A DNA stretch of 64,000 nucleotides from Daejeonella rubra. GTDB lineage: Bacteria > Bacteroidota > Bacteroidia > Sphingobacteriales > Sphingobacteriaceae. The notes under the pieces were generated by a model. It was given only the letters and a program-made list of their open reading frames with translations. It did no database searches and was not told the DNA's origin. The translations under genes were made by a program, and so were the position numbers. Shown in pieces: positions 16,940 through 26,358 of this stretch; positions within the stretch are counted from its first letter, which is position 1; each line of letters begins with the position of its first letter. The stretch is taken from the NCBI RefSeq assembly GCF_900103545.1, contig NZ_FNHH01000015.1, positions 1-64,000 on the forward strand. The letters are read 5' to 3'.

Positions 16940-18595
16940 TTATTTTTTCTCCCGAATTGCTTTAAATTCAGATCCTTCTTTCCACTGTGGCATCTTTTCT
17001 TCAAATGCCAGTCTTTTACCTACCTGGAATAGTAGTTTGATGTCATCTATTCCACTTTCGAATGTCCACTTTGCCGGATCATATTCATCTGAGGGGCGGT
17101 GATAATGTTTCTCAGTATACTCATCATCTGCCTTTTGTCCATAACCAGGTTCTTTTCCAATAACATCTACCCCATTGGAAGTATACAATGCAGGAATACC
17201 TGCTTTCGCAAAATTGAAATGGTCGGAACGGTAATAATATCCCGCTTCCGGATGGGTTTCGTAAGAAATTACGCGCCCCGCTTTTTCAGCTGCTTCCTTT
17301 AGATATTCTTCCAGCTCCGATTGTCCCTGCCCAACAATGATGATATCTTTGGTTTTTTCAAATGGATTCACACCGTCAATATTGATATTAGCTACTGTTT
17401 TTGCTGCCGGATAAATTGGGTTTTGAGCATAATATGCGGATCCCCAAAGGCCTTGCTCTTCAGCAGTTACTGCCAATAATATGATCGTTCTTTCCGGCTG
17501 AACTTTGAGGCTTTTAAATGCTCTGGCCAGTTCAATTAGACTAGCAGTGCCACTGGCATTGTCAAATGCTCCATTGTATATCGAGTCGGCGGTTTCATCC
17601 GGAGTCCCAATTCCCAGATGATCCCAATGTGAGGTGTAAATGATCACTTCATCCGGACGTTTGCTTCCTGTTATTTTTCCGATCACGTTCATGGATTTAT
17701 TGAAGGTGGTCTTAACAGCCAGACTGGTACTTAATTTAAGATCCAGAGAAACGGCTTTAAATCCTCTTTTATCTGCCTGAGCAAAAAAGCTTGATGAATC
17801 CTGGCCTGCTGCTGCAATTAGTTTTTTAGCTGCAGGTAGAGATAGCCAGCCGTTGATGTCGGTATAGGAATTGTTTTTACCACGGTCGTCAAGCCTTAGC
17901 TTGGAAGCATTCCAGCTATTCTGTACTACTTTGAATGGATAACTTGCACCTTCTGTGGTATGCACAATCAGACATGCCTTTGCTCCCTGACGTGCCGCTT
18001 CTTCAAATTTATAGGTCCAGCGCCCATAATAGGTCATGGTCTTACCCTTGAAAAGAGTGGAGTCTCCTGCTGCAAAGCCCGGATCATTCACCATCACCAT
18101 CACTACTTTTCCTTTTACATCCAGGCCTTCATAATCATTCCAGTTATGTTCTGGTGCATTTACACCATAACCTGCAAATACTACTTCAGTATTCTCCAGA
18201 CTTACTTTATCCGTAATTTTATCTGTCCAGATCACATAGTCTTCAAGGCCTTTTAGCTTAAAGCTGCCTTTTGATGTGTTTACCTGCATTTCCGGTGCTG
18301 CCGTGGTTTGGATATTGACCATGGGTACTTCCTGAATAAAGCTATCTCCATTTCCAGGTTCCAGGCCAACTGCTTTGAATTGTTTTTGCAGATATGCAAT
18401 CGTTTTAGTCTCACCCTGCGTAAATGGTTTGCGGCCCAGAAGCGAGTCGTTGGAAAGCTCGGCAACATGCAGCCTCAAACTATCGGCGCTAAAGGCAGAA
18501 AGACCATCATCGTCGCTTACTTTAGGATTATTTTGATTGCAGGCAGCTACTAACACTACACCTGCAAGTACATAATATTTTAGGTTTTGGATCAT
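16940..18595 (-). CDS. M28 family aminopeptidase with PA domain, lipoprotein
   Basis: 551-aa zinc peptidase. The start at 18595 gives a lipoprotein signal (YVLAGVVLVAACNQ, lipobox VAAC). A PA-type insert lies before the catalytic core (VVFAGYGVNAPEHNWNDYEG, then KVVMVMVNDPGF). Metal-site motifs are YTSHWDHLG, GAFDNASGTAS, AVTAEEQGLWGSAYYA (catalytic Glu) and NINIDG, with the last His in YRSDHFNFAKAGIPAL. All M28 zinc ligands appear present. It probably releases N-terminal amino acids from peptides in the periplasm or at the cell surface. It is the last of the minus-strand hydrolases and is divergent from the deoxyhypusine-synthase homologue. Confidence 0.9.
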   Translation of the reverse strand: MIQNLKYYVLAGVVLVAACNQNNPKVSDDDGLSAFSADSLRLHVAELSNDSLLGRKPFTQGETKTIAYLQKQFKAVGLEPGNGDSFIQEVPMVNIQTTAAPEMQVNTSKGSFKLKGLEDYVIWTDKITDKVSLENTEVVFAGYGVNAPEHNWNDYEGLDVKGKVVMVMVNDPGFAAGDSTLFKGKTMTYYGRWTYKFEEAARQGAKACLIVHTTEGASYPFKVVQNSWNASKLRLDDRGKNNSYTDINGWLSLPAAKKLIAAAGQDSSSFFAQADKRGFKAVSLDLKLSTSLAVKTTFNKSMNVIGKITGSKRPDEVIIYTSHWDHLGIGTPDETADSIYNGAFDNASGTASLIELARAFKSLKVQPERTIILLAVTAEEQGLWGSAYYAQNPIYPAAKTVANINIDGVNPFEKTKDIIIVGQGQSELEEYLKEAAEKAGRVISYETHPEAGYYYRSDHFNFAKAGIPALYTSNGVDVIGKEPGYGQKADDEYTEKHYHRPSDEYDPAKWTFESGIDDIKLLFQVGKRLAFEEKMPQWKEGSEFKAIREKK

Positions 18596-18723
18596 AATTG
18601 GTTGGTTTTAAATGATAAATATAGGTAGTGACCTTAATATTAAGAAATTAATGATTGTATCACTTATTTTAGCTCAAATTCACGTGCTTCACATAAAACA
18701 TTCGCCCATCCGGAGGAAATATT

Positions 18724-18731
18724 TATTTTTG
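18724..18731 (+). promoter_or_regulatory. TAnnTTTG-type -7 box before the DHS homologue
   Basis: TATTTTTG is an exact match to the Bacteroidota -7 consensus, 16 bp upstream of the ATG at 18748. No convincing TTG appears at the usual -33 distance (TTCG at 18701-18704 is the closest). An SD-like GGAGG at 18712-18716 lies upstream of the box and so would not be in the mRNA. Motif evidence only. Confidence 0.4.
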
Positions 18732-18747
18732 TCAATAAAATAATATT

Positions 18748-19728
18748 ATGAGTGTAGAAAGAGGACCAATATCCCAATTTATAGAAAAAAATTACCTTCA
18801 TTTCAATTCCGCTGCTTTGGTGGATGCTGCAAAAGGGTATGAAACCTATCTTGATGAAGGTGGTAAAATGATGATCACTTTGGCTGGTGCCATGAGTACC
18901 GCTGAATTAGGTATTTCCCTTGCTGAAATGATCCGCCAGGACAAAGTATCGATCATATCATGTACCGGAGCTAACCTGGAGGAAGATATCATGAATCTGG
19001 TTGCTCATTCACATTATAAGCGTGTTCCAAATTACAGGGATCTAAGCCCTCAGGATGAATGGGACCTGTTAGAGAACCACTATAACCGTGTAACGGATAC
19101 TTGTATTCCTGAGGAAGAAGCATTCAGGAGGTTGCAAAAGCATATTCATAAATTATGGAAGGATGCGGATGATTCAGGTGAGCGCTATTTCCCACATGAA
19201 TTTATGTATAAAATGCTTTTGAGCGGAGTATTGGAGCAATACTATGAGATCGATCCTAAGAATTCATGGATGCTTGCCGCTGCTGAGAAGAATTTGCCAA
19301 TTGTTGTACCTGGATGGGAAGATTCAACGATGGGGAATATTTTTGCTTCTTATGTGATGAAGAAAGAACTGAAAGCTTCAACAATGAAGAGCGGTATCGA
19401 GTATATGGGTTGGTTAGCCGACTGGTATATTGCAAATTCAGGTGGTAAGGGTGTGGGCTTTTTCCAGATAGGAGGGGGCATTGCAGGTGATTTCCCTATT
19501 TGTGTGGTACCAATGCTATATCAGGATATGGAAATGGAAAACATTCCATTCTGGGGTTATTTCTGCCAGATCTCAGATTCTACCACTTCTTTTGGATCCT
19601 ATTCAGGCGCAGTACCAAATGAGAAGATAACATGGGGTAAATTGGATATTCATACACCTAAATTTATTGTTGAATCTGATGCAACTATTGTTGCACCACT
19701 CATTTTTGCCTGGGTATTGAAACAATAG
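18748..19728 (+). CDS. Deoxyhypusine synthase family protein
   Basis: 326-aa homologue of eukaryotic and archaeal deoxyhypusine synthase, an NAD-dependent enzyme that transfers the aminobutyl group of spermidine. The catalytic lysine lies in ITWGKLD, equivalent to the SWGKIR of the human enzyme, and is kept as Lys298. The glycine-rich segments TLAGAMSTAELG and FFQIGGGIAGDFP fit the NAD-binding core. Bacteria lack the eIF5A substrate, and bacterial homologues are known or suspected to make polyamines such as homospermidine or spermidine. No polyamine gene (decarboxylase, agmatinase) lies next to it here. Catalytic competence is likely, but the true substrate is uncertain. Confidence 0.85.
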   Translation: MSVERGPISQFIEKNYLHFNSAALVDAAKGYETYLDEGGKMMITLAGAMSTAELGISLAEMIRQDKVSIISCTGANLEEDIMNLVAHSHYKRVPNYRDLSPQDEWDLLENHYNRVTDTCIPEEEAFRRLQKHIHKLWKDADDSGERYFPHEFMYKMLLSGVLEQYYEIDPKNSWMLAAAEKNLPIVVPGWEDSTMGNIFASYVMKKELKASTMKSGIEYMGWLADWYIANSGGKGVGFFQIGGGIAGDFPICVVPMLYQDMEMENIPFWGYFCQISDSTTSFGSYSGAVPNEKITWGKLDIHTPKFIVESDATIVAPLIFAWVLKQ

Positions 19729-19889
19729 TATTTCTAAAATTATATGCAAATGCCTGCAGAGTGCAAAAAATCATATTTTTAGTAAAATCAGTTAAATGAG
19801 TGAATAGGCCAAGTTTTTCAATATAATTTAGAATGATTATAAATTGATAAAATAGGTCATGTTAATGTCATCCGTAATTGAATAAACTA

Positions 19890-19897
19890 TACTTTTG
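19890..19897 (+). promoter_or_regulatory. TAnnTTTG-type -7 box before the act operon
   Basis: TACTTTTG matches the consensus and lies 80 bp upstream of actA in the 248-bp gap after the DHS homologue. No well-spaced -33 TTG is present (TTG at 19878-19880 is too near). It is the best candidate seen for driving actABCDEF-cox transcription. Confidence 0.35.
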
Positions 19898-19976
19898 TCA
19901 ACTGAAAAATGTTGATAACACAGAACTATCGACTTTTTAATTATACGTTTCAAATTTTAAGCATTAAATACTCAAT

Positions 19977-21251
19977 ATGAGAAGCATCTCATTGTTTTTT
20001 AGAAGTGTTACAAAATCACTGATACTGATTTCTTTTCTGAGCGCGGCGGCTGTAAATTCAGCGAGTGCACAGGATGCGGCAGCAGGGGCAGCGATTTTTA
20101 AGCAAAAGTGTACCGCTTGCCATGGCATTGAAAAAGCGGTTGTAGGTCCGGCCTTAAAAGGTGTAGACACAAAGTACGATGAAGCCTGGCTAATCAAATG
20201 GATCAAGAATGCTCCTGCATTTATTGCTTCAGGCGATGCTAAAGCTGTTACAGCGTCTGCGTACTCTCCGGCTATGATGTCAGCCTTTCCTGAATTGTCA
20301 GATGATGACATCAAGAACATAATCGCTTATGTTAAGGTAGGAGATCCGAAACCGGCAGCAGCTCCAGGCGCAGCTCAGGCTGGTGCAGGTGGTGCAGCAG
20401 ATCAGGGAGGTGTAAGTAACTTCATGTTATTCGGCCTTCTTGCTGTAATTATCATCGCATTTCTTGTCATTTTGGTCCTGAACAAGGTTATCAAGACGCT
20501 GGAGCGTGTTATGCTTCAGAAAAAAGGAATAGAAGTTGAAGAAGAAGAGGCGGCAGATAAAGATCGTTTCGCCGGATTAAAGAAATTATCCAAAAACAAA
20601 AAATTCATTCTCTTCATAGTTTTATTGTGTATTATTTTCCTTGGTTCAGCCGGATGGAAAGGTATGTGGGAAACAGGTGTTCATACAGGTTACCAACCGG
20701 TTCAGCCGATCAAATTTTCTCATCAGCTTCATGCTGGAGTAAATAAGATTGATTGCCAGTACTGTCACTCTGGTGCATTTACGTCAAAAAATGCTTCAAT
20801 ACCATCACTTAATGTTTGTATGAATTGCCATAATTACGTTACGGCATCAGAAAAGTATGATGGAAAGACCTCTCCTGAGATCATGAAAATTTACACTGCT
20901 CTTGATTACAATGAGGATACTAAACAGTATGGTGAAAATACCAAACCGGTAGAGTGGATCAGAATACATAATTTACCTGACCTGGCTTACTTCAACCACT
21001 CTCAGCACGTTTCAGTTGCTGGTATTGAATGTCAAAAATGTCACGGACCAATTCAAACGATGGAGGAAGTTTATCAATATTCTCCGCTAACAATGAAATG
21101 GTGTATCAATTGCCATAAGCAGACAGAGGTTGATCACAAGGATAATCCTTATTACGATAAGCTGATCGCTGCGCATGACAAATTGAAAAAGGGTGAGAAA
21201 GTTACAGCTGCTGTCTTAGGTGGTTTGGAATGTAGCAAGTGTCATTACTAA
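19977..21251 (+). CDS. actA: Alternative complex III subunit A: hexaheme cytochrome c
   Basis: 424-aa multiheme cytochrome. A signal peptide (about 1-31) precedes a monoheme domain (CTACH 45-49; axial Met probably in SPAMM, about 100). Then come an Ala/Gly/Pro linker (125-145), a membrane segment (149-171), a second membrane segment (210-226) and a C-terminal pentaheme domain with CxxCH at 260-264, 281-285, 352-356, 376-380 and 419-423. The pentaheme part is the usual ActA. The extra N-terminal monoheme module is fused in front. As part of alternative complex III it should pass electrons from the ActB/ActC side to soluble or oxidase-bound cytochrome. It is the first gene of the operon. Confidence 0.9.
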   Translation: MRSISLFFRSVTKSLILISFLSAAAVNSASAQDAAAGAAIFKQKCTACHGIEKAVVGPALKGVDTKYDEAWLIKWIKNAPAFIASGDAKAVTASAYSPAMMSAFPELSDDDIKNIIAYVKVGDPKPAAAPGAAQAGAGGAADQGGVSNFMLFGLLAVIIIAFLVILVLNKVIKTLERVMLQKKGIEVEEEEAADKDRFAGLKKLSKNKKFILFIVLLCIIFLGSAGWKGMWETGVHTGYQPVQPIKFSHQLHAGVNKIDCQYCHSGAFTSKNASIPSLNVCMNCHNYVTASEKYDGKTSPEIMKIYTALDYNEDTKQYGENTKPVEWIRIHNLPDLAYFNHSQHVSVAGIECQKCHGPIQTMEEVYQYSPLTMKWCINCHKQTEVDHKDNPYYDKLIAAHDKLKKGEKVTAAVLGGLECSKCHY

Positions 21252-21298
21252 GAATAATAAATTTTAAGATAACATACGTATACAGTTATATAGCTTAA

Positions 21299-24200
21299 AT
21301 GGAAAGCAATAAAAAATACTGGAAAGGTTTAGAAGAGCTGCAGAACACCAAAGATTTTGCTGAGAAGAGCAAAAACGAGTTCGCTGAACCGCTTCCAATG
21401 GAAGAAGTTCTGAATGAGGCAGGTTTAAGTACCGTAGCCCCACGACGCGATTTTTTAAAGGCACTTGGATTTGGTTTGGGTGCAGTAACCCTCGCTGCAT
21501 GTCAGAAAGTTCCGGTTCATAAATCAATTCCCTACCTGGTAAAACCTGAAGAAATTGTACCTGGTATTCCTAATTATTATACATCTACCTTCAATGGTCA
21601 CAGTGTTCTTGTAAAAACACGCGAAGGCCGTCCGATTAAGATAGAAGGAAATCCTAACTGTATTCTGAGCAAAGGTAGTTTAGATGCAAAAGGACAGGCT
21701 TCAGTTCTTGATCTTTATGATGTTTCAAAACTTAAAGTTCCGGTTTTGAATGATGCTGATTCTAATTGGGAGAGCATCGATAAATTTGTAAAAGAGGAAT
21801 TATTAAAGGCAAAAACAGGAGGCAAAAAGATCCGTATCGTTTCTTCTACTGTCAACAGCCCTTCTACTAAAGCTGTAATTGCTGACTTTACTGCTCAATA
21901 TCCAAATACAAAACATATTCAGGTAGATGCTGTTTCCTATACCGGAATTATAAAGGCTAACGAAAATAGTTTTGGAAAAGCGGTGCTTCCAAGATATCGT
22001 TTTGACAAAGCTGATCTGATCGTGAGTTTCGGAGCAGATTTTCTTGGAACCTGGATCTCTCCATTAGAGTTCAGTCGCCAGTATGTTTCCAAAAGAAATA
22101 ACGCCTCTTTAGAAGGTAAAAAGATGTCCCGTCATATTCAGTTTGAAACGGGAATGAGCTTAACTGGCTCTAATGCAGATGCACGTCTTCCATTAAAACC
22201 ATCTGAAGAAGGTATTGCCCTTCTTAATTTATATGCTGCACTTGGAGGTGTTGTAACAGGTTCTAAGCCTCTTGCAAATAATCAAAATGCTGAAAAGGCT
22301 ATCGCACTTGCTGCAAAGGAACTTTCAGCTGCTAAAGGTGCTTCACTTGTTATAAGCGGATCAAACGATGTTTCAATTCAGATAGTTGTTAATGCCATTA
22401 ATGCTTTATTAGGCAGTTATGGTACTACAATCGATCTTGACAATCCTTCATACCAGTATGCTGGAAATGATGCAGAGTTTGTTGAGTTCGTAAATGAAAT
22501 GAATCGCGGTGAAGTAGATGCAGTTTTCTTCTTAAATAGTAATCCTGCCTATGAATTTAATGATGCAAAAGCATTTACTGATGCTTTGAGCAAAGTTAAA
22601 TTACGCGTTTCTTTTGCCGATCGCAAGGATGAAACAGCTTCATTATGCCAGGTAATTGCTCCAAATCATCATTACTTAGAGTCATGGGGCGATTCAAATC
22701 CTGTAGAAGGTTATTATACTATTGTTCAGCCTACTATCAATCCTGTTTATAACTCTCGTAGTGCTGAGCAGGGATTATTGATCTGGTCTGAAAATGCAGT
22801 TACAGATTACTATCAGTACATACAAAACAACTGGTCTAGATCAGTTCTTGCTCAATCAGGAACAACCTGGAAAGAGCTTTTACAAAAAGGTTCAGTTACT
22901 CTTCCTGCAAGATCTGCAGGGGTTTATTCATTCTCACGTGAATTGAATTCAGTTGTTCAGACCATTATAGCTGAAAGCAACAGCCTTGCAAAAGGTGGCG
23001 AGAATGCAATAGAGCTTCATATTTATCAGAATGTAGCTATCGGCGACGGTAAGTCTGCAAATAATCCATGGTTACAGGAGTTACCTGATCCGGTTTCAAA
23101 AGTAACCTGGGACAATTACGCAGCTATCAATCCTAAGTTTGCTGAAAAATTAGGTATAGCTGAATTAGATCTTGTTGAGATAAAAACTGAAAAGTACAGT
23201 GTTACTTTACCGGTATTGCTTCAGCCGGGTCAGGCTAATGGAACTGTTTCTGTAGCTTTAGGATACGGAAGAGTAAAGGCTGGAAAAGCCGGTTCTGAAG
23301 TTGGTAAGAATGCATATCCATTCCTTCGCCTTGTAAATGCAACCTTGCAGATTTCAACTGCTGCAAGCATAAGCAAGGCTTCAGGTACCTATGAGCTTGC
23401 TCAAACACAAACACACCATACAATTGAAGGTAGAAATGTTGTTCGTGAAACAACCTTAAAAAACTTCTTAAAAGATCCAACTGCAGGTACAGGACATGCT
23501 CATGTTAATAAATATGATCTATGGAATGAATTTGAGCAGCCTGGTCACAATTGGGTAATGGCAATCGACTTGAATGCCTGTACAGGTTGTGGTGCTTGTA
23601 TTGTTGCTTGTAATGCTGAAAATAACATTCCTGTTGTAGGTCGTGATGAGGTTCGCCGTCGTCGTGAAATGCACTGGATACGTATTGACCGTTATTATGC
23701 GATAAATGATGGTGATAATAAAGTAACCAAAGAAGATGAAATAAGTAAGCTTGAGAATCTTGATAACGTTTCTGTAATTCATCAGCCAATGATGTGTCAG
23801 CATTGTGATCATGCTCCTTGTGAAACTGTTTGTCCGGTACTGGCAACAGTACACTCTTCAGAAGGTCTGAATCAAATGGCTTACAACCGTTGTATCGGAA
23901 CACGTTATTGTGCGAACAACTGTCCGTACAAAGTGCGTCGATTTAACTGGTTTAACTACTGGAATGATTCTCGTTTTGATAATTACATGAACAATGAGTT
24001 TACACAATTAGTGTTAAACCCTGATGTTACTACCCGTTCAAGAGGTGTAATGGAAAAATGTTCTATGTGCGTTCAGCGTATACAGGCTGGTAAGCTATCA
24101 GCTAAATTAGACAAGCGTAAGTTGAAAGATGGCGATATTAAAGTTGCCTGTCAGCAAACTTGTCCAACCAATGCGATCATCTTTGGTGACGGTAATGATC

Positions 24201-24319
24201 CTGAATCTGAAGTGTCAAAAGCGTTGAAAAGCGAACGTACATACTATGTACTGGAAGAGATCAACGTAAAACCAGGCGTTGGATATCAAACAAAGGTTAG
24301 AAATACTGTAGAGGTTTAA
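21299..24319 (+). CDS. actB: Alternative complex III subunit B: molybdopterin-oxidoreductase-like/Fe-S protein
   Basis: 1006-aa iron-sulfur subunit. A Tat-type signal lies about 40 residues in (RRDFLK at 49-54), followed by a hydrophobic stretch and LAAC (Cys69), which may be lipidated. The first ~730 residues resemble a molybdopterin oxidoreductase domain (B1), which in ActB carries no cofactor. The C-terminal B2 domain binds four Fe-S clusters: CTGCGACIVAC starts at 761, CQHCDHAPCETVC at 833, then CANNCPYKVRRFNW and CSMC...CQQTCPTNAI. It is fused as one polypeptide, as in other Bacteroidota. It probably wires quinol oxidation in ActC to the hemes of ActA. Confidence 0.93.
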   Translation: MESNKKYWKGLEELQNTKDFAEKSKNEFAEPLPMEEVLNEAGLSTVAPRRDFLKALGFGLGAVTLAACQKVPVHKSIPYLVKPEEIVPGIPNYYTSTFNGHSVLVKTREGRPIKIEGNPNCILSKGSLDAKGQASVLDLYDVSKLKVPVLNDADSNWESIDKFVKEELLKAKTGGKKIRIVSSTVNSPSTKAVIADFTAQYPNTKHIQVDAVSYTGIIKANENSFGKAVLPRYRFDKADLIVSFGADFLGTWISPLEFSRQYVSKRNNASLEGKKMSRHIQFETGMSLTGSNADARLPLKPSEEGIALLNLYAALGGVVTGSKPLANNQNAEKAIALAAKELSAAKGASLVISGSNDVSIQIVVNAINALLGSYGTTIDLDNPSYQYAGNDAEFVEFVNEMNRGEVDAVFFLNSNPAYEFNDAKAFTDALSKVKLRVSFADRKDETASLCQVIAPNHHYLESWGDSNPVEGYYTIVQPTINPVYNSRSAEQGLLIWSENAVTDYYQYIQNNWSRSVLAQSGTTWKELLQKGSVTLPARSAGVYSFSRELNSVVQTIIAESNSLAKGGENAIELHIYQNVAIGDGKSANNPWLQELPDPVSKVTWDNYAAINPKFAEKLGIAELDLVEIKTEKYSVTLPVLLQPGQANGTVSVALGYGRVKAGKAGSEVGKNAYPFLRLVNATLQISTAASISKASGTYELAQTQTHHTIEGRNVVRETTLKNFLKDPTAGTGHAHVNKYDLWNEFEQPGHNWVMAIDLNACTGCGACIVACNAENNIPVVGRDEVRRRREMHWIRIDRYYAINDGDNKVTKEDEISKLENLDNVSVIHQPMMCQHCDHAPCETVCPVLATVHSSEGLNQMAYNRCIGTRYCANNCPYKVRRFNWFNYWNDSRFDNYMNNEFTQLVLNPDVTTRSRGVMEKCSMCVQRIQAGKLSAKLDKRKLKDGDIKVACQQTCPTNAIIFGDGNDPESEVSKALKSERTYYVLEEINVKPGVGYQTKVRNTVEV

Positions 24320-24340
24320 TACAAGAAATTCAATAAAGAT

Positions 24341-25819
24341 ATGTCATCTCATCACGAGTCTATACTTAGAGAACCCTTAGTAACCGGTGAAAATATTACC
24401 TACTCCAAGGTCACCGAAGATATATTGGTTCCCGTAGAAAACAAACCGAATAAAGCCTGGTGGATTGGCTTTATAGTCTCTGCCATGGGTGCAGGCCTTT
24501 GGGTATTCTCAGTTAGCTGGACCTTCTGGTTTGGTATTGGAGAATGGGGATTAAATAAAACTGTAGGTTGGGCCTGGGATATTACAGGTTTCGTATGGTG
24601 GGTAGGTATCGGTCATGCCGGAACGCTTATCTCGGCCGTATTACTCCTTTTCCGTCAGAATTGGCGAAACTCGATCAACCGTTCAGCAGAGGCAATGACC
24701 ATATTTGCCGTTATCTGTGCCGCTTCCTATATTATTTCACACATGGGTCGCCCGTGGTTGTTTCACTGGGCACTTCCATTACCGAATCAATACGGGTCAT
24801 TATGGGTGAACTTTAACTCTCCATTGGTATGGGACGTATTTGCGATCTCAACATACTTCTCAGTTTCCTTAGTATTCTGGTATACTGGTTTACTTCCTGA
24901 TATTGCTACTATCCGTGACCGTGCAATTGGTACCCGTCGTCGTATCTATTCTATTCTTTCTTTCGGATGGAATGGTTCAGTTAAAACATGGCAGCGTTTT
25001 GAATTGGTATCACTGATACTTGCAGGTGTTTCTACTCCGCTTGTACTTTCGGTACATACGATCGTATCCATGGACTTTGCAACATCGGTAATTCCGGGAT
25101 GGCATACAACGATTTTCCCTCCGTACTTTGTTGCGGGAGCGATCTTCTCAGGATTTGCGATGGTTCAAACATTATTGCTTGTTACCCGTAAAGTAATGAA
25201 CTTCGAAAACTACATTACGATGTTCCATATTGAATCGATGAATAAGATCATCATTCTTACTGGATCAATTGTGGGTGTGGCTTACTTAACTGAATTATTT
25301 ATTGCCTGGTACTCAGGAGTTGAATATGAGCAGTATGCATTTTTGAACAGGGTTAGCGGACCATACTGGTGGGCTTACTGGATCATGATGACCTGTAACG
25401 TTATTTCTCCGCAGCTATTCTGGTTCAAAAAGATTCGTACAAGTATTGCTTTGTCCTGGTTATTATCAATTGTTGTGAATATTGGTATGTGGTTCGAGCG
25501 TTTTGTAATTATCGTAACCTCATTACACCGCGACTACCTTCCATCAAGTTGGGTAATGTTCTACCCTAGCTGGGTTGATGTGGGTATATTCATTGGTTCG
25601 ATCGGTTTGTTCTTTACATTATTCCTTTTATTCCTCAGGGTATTGCCGGCAATTGCAATGGCAGAGGTGAAATTATTGCTTAAGAGTTCAAGTGATCAGG
25701 CTAAGCAAAAGCTGATTGCTGAGCAGGTAGTAGATAAAGGACAGGCGGATTACTACATTGAATCTCTTGAGAAATATGATAGTGTTTCACCGAAAGTTGC
25801 TGAATACGAAAAAGTTTAA
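24341..25819 (+). CDS. actC: Alternative complex III subunit C: NrfD/PsrC-type quinol-oxidising membrane protein
   Basis: 492-aa integral membrane protein of the NrfD/PsrC family with about ten hydrophobic helices (first around WIGFIVSAMGAGLWVFSVSW). The characteristic segment FVWWVGIGHAGTLISAVLLL contains the His in the helix that lines the quinol site in ActC and PsrC. It is the main quinol-binding subunit of the complex. It begins 21 bp after actB and ends 2 bp before actD, so the genes are translationally tight. The N-terminus starts SSHHES, one of several His-containing tails in this operon. No unusual residues were noticed. Confidence 0.93.
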   Translation: MSSHHESILREPLVTGENITYSKVTEDILVPVENKPNKAWWIGFIVSAMGAGLWVFSVSWTFWFGIGEWGLNKTVGWAWDITGFVWWVGIGHAGTLISAVLLLFRQNWRNSINRSAEAMTIFAVICAASYIISHMGRPWLFHWALPLPNQYGSLWVNFNSPLVWDVFAISTYFSVSLVFWYTGLLPDIATIRDRAIGTRRRIYSILSFGWNGSVKTWQRFELVSLILAGVSTPLVLSVHTIVSMDFATSVIPGWHTTIFPPYFVAGAIFSGFAMVQTLLLVTRKVMNFENYITMFHIESMNKIIILTGSIVGVAYLTELFIAWYSGVEYEQYAFLNRVSGPYWWAYWIMMTCNVISPQLFWFKKIRTSIALSWLLSIVVNIGMWFERFVIIVTSLHRDYLPSSWVMFYPSWVDVGIFIGSIGLFFTLFLLFLRVLPAIAMAEVKLLLKSSSDQAKQKLIAEQVVDKGQADYYIESLEKYDSVSPKVAEYEKV

Positions 25820-25821
25820 CG

Positions 25822-26358
25822 ATGAGTAATATAAAATATATTTTAGGTCATTTTGCGGATCCGGATGATCTGATGCATGGAATAGATAAGCTTCAGGAGA
25901 ACAACGTCAGTGTTTATGATGTTTATACTCCGATGCCTATTCACGGTATTGAAGATAAGCTTGGAATCAAGCGTTCACGCTTGGGTAAGGTGGCATTTGG
26001 TTTCGGTTTAACCGGAACGATCACTGCTATTTCAATGATCACTTACATGCTGGTTATTGATTGGCCAATGAATATTGGTGGAAAGCCAAACTTTGCTTTT
26101 CCTGATTTTGTGCCGATCATGTTTGAATTAACGGTATTATTTGCAGCCTTCGGGATGGTAGGTACTTACTTTTTTGTAAACCACCTGGCTCCCGGACGTG
26201 CACCAAGAGTAATGGATCTGCGTGCTACGAATGACAGATTTGTTGTTGCTATTGATGCAAAAGCAAATCCTTACCATGATAAAATTGATGACATTTTAAA
26301 AGAAGCCGGTGCTGTTGAAGTTAAGCACAACGAAAGGAAATATGTTAGTTATGAATAA
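25822..26358 (+). CDS. actD: Alternative complex III subunit D (DUF3341)
   Basis: 178-aa DUF3341 protein with a soluble N-terminal part (YILGHFADPDDLMHGIDKL, typical of ActD) and two membrane helices around residues 55-75 and 95-115. The C-terminal tail is cytosolic. ActD packs against ActC and is structural, with no known redox cofactor. It starts 2 bp after actC, and its last eight bases (26351-26358) overlap the probable start of actE, which suggests coupled translation. Confidence 0.9.
   Translation: MSNIKYILGHFADPDDLMHGIDKLQENNVSVYDVYTPMPIHGIEDKLGIKRSRLGKVAFGFGLTGTITAISMITYMLVIDWPMNIGGKPNFAFPDFVPIMFELTVLFAAFGMVGTYFFVNHLAPGRAPRVMDLRATNDRFVVAIDAKANPYHDKIDDILKEAGAVEVKHNERKYVSYE

Noticed and set aside
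23505..23903. Two overlapping minus-strand frames of 132 and 111 aa inside actB
   Set aside because: Antisense to the Fe-S domain of actB, which is strongly conserved. The antisense products are His/Gln/Asn-rich with no domain features.
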